Shown here piece after piece: positions 1 to 6,600 of a DNA stretch of 12,812 nucleotides. Made by a program: the position numbers and the translations under genes. The DNA is from Clostridiales bacterium (GTDB lineage: Bacteria; Bacillota; Clostridia; Oscillospirales; Oscillospiraceae): assembly GCA_018374635.1 (NCBI GenBank), contig JAHAEW010000087.1, positions 1 to 12,812 of the forward strand. Direction: 5' to 3'. How positions within the stretch are numbered: position 1 is the first letter of the stretch; each line of letters begins with the position of its first letter. The notes under the pieces were generated by a model. That model was not told the DNA's origin. It did not search any database and saw only the letters and a program-made list of their open reading frames with translations.

Positions 1-1
1 G

Positions 2-241
2 TTCGTCCTAGGTCTCATCGAGGAGGCCCTGACCGCCGCCGAGAACACCTGCCAGCCCCAGGAGGATACCGAGGACACCCAGCAGCCCCAGGGGGACGGT
101 GAGGACGCCTACCAGCCCCAAGAGGACGGCGAGAACGCCCAGCAGCCCCAGGAGGACGGCGAGGACACCTACCAGCCCCAAGAGGACACCGAGGACACCT
201 GCCAGTCCGATGAGGACGGGATCACAGAAACGGCGGAATAA
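2..241 (+). CDS. C-terminal part of unidentified protein with acidic 10-residue repeat tail
   Basis: The reading frame is open from the left edge and stops at TAA 239-241; the start lies outside the window. The visible 79 residues begin with a short helical-looking stretch (FVLGLIEEALTAAENT) and then run through five tandem decapeptides of the form (C/Y/Q)QPQEDxEDT, ending in a non-repeated acidic tail (CQSDEDGITETAE). The tail is rich in Glu, Asp, Gln and Pro, so it should be disordered and strongly negative. Such a tail could mimic DNA or act as a linker, but the function cannot be read from this fragment. A strong terminator follows directly, so this is the last gene of an upstream transcription unit. 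Mobilisation or relaxase genes often sit just upstream of DUF3991/TOPRIM genes in clostridial elements, but nothing visible here proves that identity. Confidence 0.7.
   Translation, partial: FVLGLIEEALTAAENTCQPQEDTEDTQQPQGDGEDAYQPQEDGENAQQPQEDGEDTYQPQEDTEDTCQSDEDGITETAE
50..199 (+). repeat. Five tandem 30-bp coding repeats
   Basis: Five in-frame 30-base units (50-79, 80-109, 110-139, 140-169, 170-199) each encode one decapeptide of the QPQEDGEDT type. A sixth, degenerate unit begins at 200. The first codon of each unit varies (TGC, CAG, TAC, CAG, TAC), while CAG CCC CA(G/A) is kept in all five. Differences are mixed synonymous and non-synonymous, so the array is not a perfect recent duplication. 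Such arrays can change copy number by slippage without breaking the frame. Confidence 0.85.
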
Positions 242-264
242 ACGAACAACGTCATCATGACGAG

Positions 265-316
265 AAAGGCCCCCAGGGCATCCCGGAGAACCGGGGTGTC
301 CTGGGGGGCTTTTTCG
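265..316 (+). terminator. Strong Rho-independent terminator
   Basis: The left arm (265-286, AAAGGCCCCCAGGGCATCCCGG) pairs with the right arm starting at 291 (CCGGGGTGTCCTGGGGGGCT) around a 4-base AGAA loop. There are two G-U pairs and one bulged G. A T-run (310-314) follows, and a second T-run comes after CGC. It closes the upstream transcription unit 24 bases after its stop codon and before the ribosome site of the next gene. A promoter for that next gene is not obvious between here and 331, so some readthrough is possible. Confidence 0.85.
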
Positions 317-346
317 CTTTTTGACCCGGAAAGGAGGTGAAACATC

Positions 347-1291
347 ATGACAAAGAAGCAAGAGCGGTTCCGCTTCACAGACACAGAGATGGAGATCGTC
401 AAGGGGACGGATCTGCCTGATCTGCTTACCCACTTGGGGTATCAGGTGCGGCGGGTGGGCAGCTACTACACCACCAGAGAGATGGACAGCCTTCGAATCA
501 AAGAGCGCCGGACCTGGAGACGGTATTCCAACCAGACGGGTGGGGATGCCATCACCTTTCTGCAGGAATTCTACGGCAAGGACTTCCGAGAGGCGGTCAG
601 CTACCTGCTGGAGTTCAACGGTCACCGCGCGAGGGCCTCCCCCGTCCCGCACCAGCCGTCCCCAGCAAAAAAGGAACGGCCCGCCTTTGCCCTGCCCAGT
701 GCAGCTCCAGACCAGCGGCACGTTTTCGCCTACCTTCGGAAACGTGGAATCGCCCCCCAGGTCATCCGGGGCTTCATCCAAGCTGGACTACTGTATGAGG
801 ATGCCGACCACCACAACTGCGTGTTTGTGGGCCGGGATGGAGGGGGCCAGCCGGTGTTCGCCAACAAGCGCGGCACCTATGACCGGAACGGCCCTGGGTT
901 CAAAGGAGATGTTACTGGTAGCAATAAGGACATCGCCTTCCGCCTGCCCTGCGACCCTGGCCTGGATCATGTAGCAGTTTTCGAGGCTCCCATTGACCTG
1001 ATGAGCTTCTGCACCCTGCACCGGCAGATGCGGAGCAACGCCGTTGCCCTGTGCGGGTTGTACCGGGGGCCGCTGGACAACTACCTGCGGGAAAATCCCC
1101 ACCTGAAGCAGATCGTCCTGTGTCTGGACGCGGATGGGCCTGGACGGGAGGCAGCGGAGAAGTTCCTGGACGAGTACACCCAGGAGGGCTATGCCGTGTC
1201 CATTCAAATACCCGCCCAGGGCAAGGACTGGAACGAGTACCTGCTTCGGCGGGGCGGCGAGGAGAGGAGGCGGAAAAACGGCGAAAGATGA
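347..1291 (+). CDS. DUF3991 and TOPRIM domain protein, primase-like DNA processing protein
   Basis: The 314-residue protein starts at ATG 347, placed by a near-perfect ribosome site (AAGGAGGTG, 331-339). Residues about 55-90 resemble the zinc-ribbon region of DnaG-type primases (TGGDAITFLQ, then FREAVSYLL), but the zinc-binding cysteines are absent; the first Cys is residue 158. Residues about 122-200 match the DUF3991 pattern (HVFAYLRKRGI, then NCVFVGRDGGGQPVFANKRG). A TOPRIM fold follows, with the conserved acidic residue E213 in VFEAPID, the DxD pair D261/D263 in CLDADGPG, and a closing GKDWNEYL at 292-299. TOPRIM domains bind Mg2+ for phosphoryl transfer in primases, topoisomerases and nucleases. 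DUF3991/TOPRIM proteins are common on conjugative elements of Firmicutes and probably act on element DNA during transfer or replication; the exact reaction is not established here. It is first in a short operon, 42 bases ahead of the next gene. Confidence 0.88.
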   Translation: MTKKQERFRFTDTEMEIVKGTDLPDLLTHLGYQVRRVGSYYTTREMDSLRIKERRTWRRYSNQTGGDAITFLQEFYGKDFREAVSYLLEFNGHRARASPVPHQPSPAKKERPAFALPSAAPDQRHVFAYLRKRGIAPQVIRGFIQAGLLYEDADHHNCVFVGRDGGGQPVFANKRGTYDRNGPGFKGDVTGSNKDIAFRLPCDPGLDHVAVFEAPIDLMSFCTLHRQMRSNAVALCGLYRGPLDNYLRENPHLKQIVLCLDADGPGREAAEKFLDEYTQEGYAVSIQIPAQGKDWNEYLLRRGGEERRRKNGER

Positions 1292-1333
1292 CCCATGATC
1301 CAGGCTGAACATTACAAAAACGGAGGAAAGACA

Positions 1334-2251
1334 ATGAAACGCATTGTAACCACACTGTGCGCCCTGGCCGTTATCATGGTCGGGAGCATCCCTGCCATGG
1401 CTGCGGAGGAGCCCCCGCGCCAAGACGCCAGCTACTACCCCATCTCTGTGGATGAGTATACCTGCGGGGAACTGGAGGAACCTCGGATCAACAAGGTCTA
1501 TCAGCTCTCCCTTTCGGATGACCCCAGTCTCATCCCCACCAAGGACTTTGAACGGGACGGCCTATGGTTCACTTTGCTGGACATGACCCGAAAAAATGAG
1601 GTGGGCGTGGATACCCAGCCCTACACCGAGACGGTCACCCGGCCCAGCAAGACCAACGACATGGCCCAGGTCCTCCAGGCGCTGGAGGCAGAGATGGAGG
1701 TCACCACGGCGGAGGGCTACGCCGGCACCCTGCACCTGGACCACACCAGCGTCCAGGTCAAGACGGACGGCTACGCCACCAAGACCAACAACCTCTCCGC
1801 CACCCGTAGCTACCCCAACCTCTCGGACGCAGATGTATCCCTCGTTCCCAAGAGCATTGAGGACAAGGGCAAGACCCTCACCCTGGCTGATGTCCAGTGG
1901 AGCGAGGCACAGTATTCAGACGGTGCGGGCGGCACCGTGACCCGCTACACCGCCACCGCCAGCTACACTGGCACCAGCACCAGCCGATATGCCACCGGCT
2001 ACAGCGTGACGGCCAACTACACCGGCGAGGTGGCCAAGACCGGCTGTGACATGGTGACCTACACCGCCATCTTCGGTAGCACCGAGGCCCCGGAGGAGGC
2101 GCCGATGGCGGAGGGGGCTCCCGGAGCGGAGACCCCGTCCCAGGGCGTGGACCTGTCCGCGCTGAAACGGCCCCTGCTGGCCGGCGGCGTGATCCTCGCT
2201 CTGGCGGTGGGCGGGGTGGCCGCCTTCAAGAAGATCAAGGAGAGGAGATGA
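1334..2251 (+). CDS. Secreted protein with C-terminal membrane anchor, function unknown
   Basis: The protein has 305 residues if started at ATG 1334, chosen because GGAGGAAAG (1322-1330) sits just upstream and a clean signal peptide follows (MKRIVTTLCALAVIMVGSIP, ending AMA-AEE near residue 23). An in-frame ATG at 1295 would add 13 polar residues and spoil the signal peptide. The mature part is Thr/Ser/Tyr-rich and probably beta-strand-rich (for example RYTATASYTGTSTSRYATGY). An Ala/Pro/Glu linker near 250-270 leads to one hydrophobic helix at about 281-297 and a basic stop-transfer tail (KKIKERR). This predicts a protein held in the membrane with its body outside. There is no LPxTG motif. 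It lies between the DUF3991/TOPRIM gene and the sortase, 4 bases before the sortase start, and probably belongs to the same surface module as the Cna-B protein. I do not recognise a family. Confidence 0.8.
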   Translation: MKRIVTTLCALAVIMVGSIPAMAAEEPPRQDASYYPISVDEYTCGELEEPRINKVYQLSLSDDPSLIPTKDFERDGLWFTLLDMTRKNEVGVDTQPYTETVTRPSKTNDMAQVLQALEAEMEVTTAEGYAGTLHLDHTSVQVKTDGYATKTNNLSATRSYPNLSDADVSLVPKSIEDKGKTLTLADVQWSEAQYSDGAGGTVTRYTATASYTGTSTSRYATGYSVTANYTGEVAKTGCDMVTYTAIFGSTEAPEEAPMAEGAPGAETPSQGVDLSALKRPLLAGGVILALAVGGVAAFKKIKERR

Positions 2252-2255
2252 CCGC

Positions 2256-3029
2256 TTGAAACTGTGCGCACTTCTGCTGGCTGCCATGCTCTGCACCCTC
2301 TGCGTAGGGCAGGCCAGTGCACTGGAATACACCATGAACGCCCCGGACGATTATTTGTTTGGCAGGCCCACCTCGGATGACACCATCTATGAGTGGGAAA
2401 ACCCCAATGTGGATCGGAGCAAGAACACCGCCCTGATCCCGCCCACCTTCGGGAGCCCCACCAGCTATCTTCCCGGCACAGGAACTCCCCTGACACCCAA
2501 TCTCATTCCCGGTGCGCTGACAGGCGGAGGGCTGGTCACCCAAACGGGAGGCGTGACCTATCCAACCGTAGGGGGCAGTCCCGGTGGAAACAGTGGGGCC
2601 GGATCAGCTGCCACGGGTTGGACGGATGTGACCGACGACCTCTACTACTCCGGTGGATATCTGGGAACGCTCAAAATCTCCGCCATCGACCTGTCCACAA
2701 AGGTATATCAAGGGACGGACAGCAGTACCCTCAGTAAAGGTGCCGGTCACTTCCCGGATACCAGCATCTGGGCTGGAAATGTGTGTATCGCAGGCCACAA
2801 CCGTGGCGTCCGGGATGACTTCGGAGAGCTGCATACGCTGGAGCCGGGGGACTCCGTCACCTGGAAAACGAAGCTGGGGACCCGGACTTATAAGGTCATA
2901 TCGGTAGAAAAAGTGCTGGAGACGGATACCAGCGGTACCGCAGCTACCAGCGATGACCGGCTGACCCTGTACACCTGTGTCCGGAACCAGAGAAATTACC
3001 GCTGGTGTGTTACCGCAGTGGCAGCATGA
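2256..3029 (+). CDS. Sortase family transpeptidase
   Basis: A 257-residue sortase starting at TTG 2256, preceded by GGAGAGGAGATG (2238-2249) that overlaps the previous stop region. Residues 4-22 form a hydrophobic N-terminal segment that is either a signal peptide or a membrane anchor. A Pro/Gly/Thr-rich linker of about 60 residues comes next, then the catalytic domain (about 133-255). The active-site residues are all visible: H181 in CIAGHNRG, C241 in LTLYTCV, and R249 in RNYRWCV. The GAGHFPDTSIWAGN stretch before the His and the TLYTC motif resemble class D/E-type sortases, though the class cannot be fixed by eye. Sortases cleave LPxTG-like signals and join the Thr to an amine on the cell wall or on a pilin. 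The natural substrate is the Cna-B protein encoded just downstream, which carries LPRTG. Confidence 0.9.
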   Translation: MKLCALLLAAMLCTLCVGQASALEYTMNAPDDYLFGRPTSDDTIYEWENPNVDRSKNTALIPPTFGSPTSYLPGTGTPLTPNLIPGALTGGGLVTQTGGVTYPTVGGSPGGNSGAGSAATGWTDVTDDLYYSGGYLGTLKISAIDLSTKVYQGTDSSTLSKGAGHFPDTSIWAGNVCIAGHNRGVRDDFGELHTLEPGDSVTWKTKLGTRTYKVISVEKVLETDTSGTAATSDDRLTLYTCVRNQRNYRWCVTAVAA

Positions 3030-3042
3030 GCTCTGGGCTATC

Positions 3043-3072
3043 TTGAATTTTTCTGATCTTTTATGGTATGAT
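3043..3072 (+). promoter_or_regulatory. Probable sigma-A promoter with extended -10
   Basis: TTGAAT (3043-3048) and TATGAT (3067-3072) are separated by 18 bases, and TGG stands directly before the -10, making an extended -10 element. Transcription would begin near 3079, a few bases before the ribosome site (GGAGGTGG, 3088-3095) of the 75-residue gene. It begins the AT-richer patch after the sortase and could also drive the downstream Cna-B gene if the 3549-3590 hairpin is read through. Confidence 0.6.
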
Positions 3073-3100
3073 AGGGCAACATTTTACGGAGGTGGACACT

Positions 3101-3328
3101 ATGGAACGGGTATTCAACAATCGCTTTGCGCAAATCATGGAGCTACTCCAGCAACAGGGCTTTTCCCTATCTATATCATCAAAATTTGGTTTTTGGGATG
3201 TTGAACGCAATGGACAGTACATTTGCCAGATCAGTGAGGAACGCCTTGTTTGGGATGATCGAGTGAACGCCAATGAAACGGTGCAGGAGGATTTTGGGAA
3301 AGTACTCCAAGTTCTGGAGAGCGTTTGA
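3101..3328 (+). CDS. Small hypothetical protein, 75 residues
   Basis: ATG 3101 is preceded by GGAGGTGG at a good distance and by a promoter with an extended -10. An in-frame ATG at 3068 lies inside that -10 element, so it cannot be the start. The protein is soluble, with no signal peptide. It begins with a likely helix (RFAQIMELLQQQG), followed by alternating strand-like segments (FSLSISSKFGFWDVERNGQY, then ICQISEERLVWDD) and an acidic C-terminal helix. I recognise no family. Base composition is clearly AT-richer than its neighbours, suggesting an insertion between the sortase and its substrate gene. The frame stays open for 67 more sense codons after the TGA stop, so it may be a shortened form of a longer protein. 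Confidence 0.6.
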   Translation: MERVFNNRFAQIMELLQQQGFSLSISSKFGFWDVERNGQYICQISEERLVWDDRVNANETVQEDFGKVLQVLESV

Positions 3329-3532
3329 AGCGATTTAGAGGAAGGAACTACATCCCCCGTAGGATACATTTTACACCAAATTCGATCGACACCGGCTATT
3401 GGCTACAAGGTACTCAAGGATCGATCAACCATTAAAAATCCGTTGCAGATAGGACCATTACCGGAGGAGATATGGCTATCCTGCTGGATGGAACTTTGGA
3501 TTATCTGGTATACTTACAAACTTTGCGAATAA
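3329..3532 (+). other. Open frame continuing past the TGA stop; possible decayed C-terminal half
   Basis: Directly after TGA 3326-3328 the same frame runs on without a stop to TAA 3530-3532. It encodes 67 residues that include GYILHQIRSTPAIGYKVLKD and a Trp-rich end (EEIWLSCWMELWIIWYTYKL). It has no ribosome site or good start of its own; the only ATG is near the end. It could be the lost C-terminal half of the 75-residue protein, a readthrough extension, or chance: a stop-free run of this length is only mildly improbable at this composition. Nothing else coding is seen between 3329 and 3614. Confidence 0.25.
3506..3514 (+). promoter_or_regulatory. Possible extended -10 promoter for the Cna-B gene
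   Basis: TGG followed by TATACT (3509-3514) makes an extended -10 element, and the same TGGTAT pattern occurs in the promoter at 3064-3072. No convincing -35 lies 16-18 bases upstream. If used, transcription would start near 3521 and give a leader of about 94 bases holding the terminator-like hairpin at 3549-3590. Confidence 0.3.
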
Positions 3533-3548
3533 CAATCGCCCCCTACCG

Positions 3549-3590
3549 GCGCCCCTCTGACGCATTATGCGTCAGAGGGGCGCTATTTTT
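3549..3590 (+). terminator. Perfect 16-bp terminator hairpin in the leader of the Cna-B gene
   Basis: GCGCCCCTCTGACGCA (3549-3564) and TGCGTCAGAGGGGCGC (3568-3583) pair perfectly across a TTA loop, followed by TATTTTT (3584-3590). It would efficiently end the transcript of the small gene. The ribosome site of the Cna-B gene (AAGGAGG, 3596-3602) begins only six bases after the T-run. No promoter fits between them, so transcripts of the Cna-B gene must pass through this hairpin. It is therefore either an attenuator or a leaky terminator. Confidence 0.85.
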
Positions 3591-3614
3591 CGTTTAAGGA
3601 GGAATTTGGCCGAA

Positions 3615-6600
3615 ATGAAAAAACGTCTATTGTCGCTGTTCTTGGTCTTTGTCACACTCCTGGGTATCCTGCCCACCGCTGCCCTTGCCGCCAACACGGA
3701 GGAAGAAGCACTGGGCGAGGTGGACATTTATAACGGCGGCTACGAGCTGTCCTACCTGACCATCAATGGCCGGATCAGGACCCAGGACTATACCTATTTC
3801 AACTATGTGGACGCTAAGGGGCAGAAAAAAGAGGTCCCAGCCTACTGCGTCAACCCCAATATCAAGGGCGTCCCGCAGACCGTGGGCGTGGGTGAGAGCA
3901 TCAAGTATCTCGCCAATGAGCGGTCCAGCGACCCCAAGGTGGTGGGCATCATCTCCAACGGCTACCCCCACCGCAGTTTGGGGGAATTGAAGCTGGATAA
4001 CAAATACCAAGCCTACTACGCTACCAAAATGGCTCTCTGGTGCTATCTGCTCCCCAACTGGAACATCGCAAATTTGAAGGTAGCCCCCGGCTTAACTGGC
4101 TCTGAACTGGACATCGGCAACCGCATCCTGGCGGCGGCCAAGGATATTTACAAGCGGGGCACCACCTACAATTATATGCTGGAACCCCGGATGACGGCCA
4201 CCCCGGATAAGTCTGTGGCCTACTCTGTCACTGTGGACGGCAAGCAGTACAAGCAGCAGGTATTCACCATCTGGAGCGAAACATGGGTGTATGACTACGA
4301 TGTAGCTGTATCCTTTGCAGATCCCGGTTCGGTGCCCCAGGGGACCCGCATCGTGGATGAGAACAATCAGGACATTACCGCCGTCACTACGAAGTGGACC
4401 GGGGACGGCTACGGCGGGAAATTCAAGGTGCTGTACCCCGCAAACAGCATCGAGGGCGAGAGCGGCAGCGTCCAGCTCTCCCTGACGGCGGATGTTGCCC
4501 AGTATGCCGCCATGTACGCAGTCTGCCAGGAAAAGGACAAGTACGGCAGTTTGCAGAATTATATCTGCGACCTGGACAATTCCCGGCACATGGAACTGGC
4601 AGCAGTGAGCAGCTACACGGGCGGCGGTGAGCCTGACCCGAAGGAGACTGCGCTGAAGATCGTGAAGCTGGAGGAGGGCACCAAGATCCCCTTGGAGGGC
4701 GCTGTGTTTTCCGTCTATGACCCGGAGGGCCGCAAGGTGGGCTCCTTCTCCACCGGCCCGGACGGGACAGTCATCATTCCTCTGACACTGGAGGGCCATT
4801 ACACCGTCACCGAGGAGATCCCGCCCCAATATCACCTTCTGCCGGAGGAGCGCACCCAGCACACCGATGTGGAGTACGACAAGGTTGCCACCCTGACCTT
4901 CTGGAACGCGCCCTATGGTTCCATCCGGGTCCAGAAGGTGAGTGACACCGGGGACGCGCTTAATGGTGTCACGGTGCAGATCAAGCACATTGAAAGCGGT
5001 GAGGTCCAGACTGCCAAGACCAAGATCGGCGGCATGGCCGTGTTCGACCACTTGAAGCCCGGTGGCTGGGAAGTCCGTGAGGTGGCTGGTATCTCCGGAT
5101 GGATCGCGGATACCGATACTGTCCAGACCGTCTCTGTGGTGGCAGGCAAGACCAGCGATGTGACCATCCTCAACAAGGAATTGCCCGGCCTGCGGATCAT
5201 CAAGTATGAGCGCGGCACCATGAAGGCGATGCCCGATGTCTCCTTTGAGATCTTCCGGGACGCCGAGAGCCTGGGTATCTTCCAGACCGATGAATTTGGG
5301 GAGATCCTGCTCACTGACTGCAAGCCCGGCACTTACCGGGCAGAGGAACGGGACACAGGCGGCGACGGCCATGTGCTGGACACCACGCCCCAGGAGGTGG
5401 AGCTGAAGGCCGGAGACGGCATCAAAAAGCTGGTTTTCTTCAATGACCGTCTGCCCGGAATCCATCTCATCAAGGTAGACAGTTCGGACCTTTCCAAGCC
5501 CATCCCCAACGCCCGCTTCCGCTTTGAGGCGGTGGACGGCAGCTTTGGCCCAGTGGAATACACCACTCTGGAGGACGGGACCATCGACCTCTCCAAGCTC
5601 CCTGTGGGCGCGCTGGTAGTAACGGAACTGGATTGTCCGGGCTATGTGATCGACGACGCCCAGCGCATCATCCATTTGGATGGGAATGAACAGGCGCAGT
5701 TCGTGTTCACCAACAGCAAGCTGCCCAGTCTCCATCTGTATAAGGAAAGTTCGGACAGCAAGCCCCTGGGCGGCGTCACCTATCGCCTCGCCAAAATCGA
5801 GGACGGCTCCCGGTATCTGGACCGCACCACCGGGCCGGATGGCTCCATCGTCTGGGAGGGTCTGGAGCCGGGGGTGTACTCCCTAAAGGAAACCTCCACG
5901 GTGGCGGACCACCTGCTGGACCCCACCGAGTACCATGTGCAGCTGTTCCCCGGCAAGGACGCCACCATCTGCCTGCAAAACAATAAACGGCCAAACCTCA
6001 CCATTTGGAAGCATGACGCAGACAACAGCGCACCGATCAAGGGCACTGTATTTCTGGTAAAAGGGGCAGACGGACATTCCGTTGCCGAAGTGACCACCGG
6101 GGCGGACGGCTCCGCCACCGTCCCCAATCTCCTGCCCGGCGTCTATGAGGTGATCGAAAAATCGGTGCCGTCCCCGTATCTTCTGGATGCGCCCAGCCAG
6201 CTTGTCACCCTCTATCCCAACCGAAACCGGGATGTGTATTTTGAAAACCATAAGTCGCCCACCATTGAGATCATCAAGGAGAACAGCATCACCCATGACC
6301 GTCTCCCCAATGTTCGTTTTCAGGTGTGGTACGCCAGCAATGATACGGAAACCGGCGAACTCAACGACCTGGGCGTATTCACAACGGACGAAAATGGCCG
6401 CATCGAGCTGACCGGCCCGGCCAATGGTCTGCGGGACGGCTGGTTCCGAGTAAAGGAGTTGGCCCCGCCCGCTGGATTCTCCATCAAGGACAGCGACACC
6501 CAGGAGGCGTTTATCCCCGCTGGCAAGGGCCATACCTTCCTCTTTGAAAATACCCCTCTTTCGGCCCTCTGTGTGTGGAAGTATGACAGTAAGACCGGGG

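Noticed and set aside
50..199. Evenly spaced 30-bp repeats as a CRISPR array
   Set aside because: Units are directly adjacent with no spacers and are in frame within a coding region.
8..781. Long antisense open frame with Leu/Val/Gly-rich repeats resembling membrane segments
   Set aside because: It is the complement of the acidic repeat array, the terminator and the start of the DUF3991/TOPRIM gene; it has no ribosome site and crosses a strong terminator.
1295..1333. ATG 1295 as the start of the secreted protein
   Set aside because: The ribosome site at 1322 and the signal peptide both point to ATG 1334.
3567..3614. ATG 3567 as the start of the Cna-B protein
   Set aside because: It lies inside the terminator stem and ahead of the ribosome site, and it adds 16 charged residues before a clean signal peptide.
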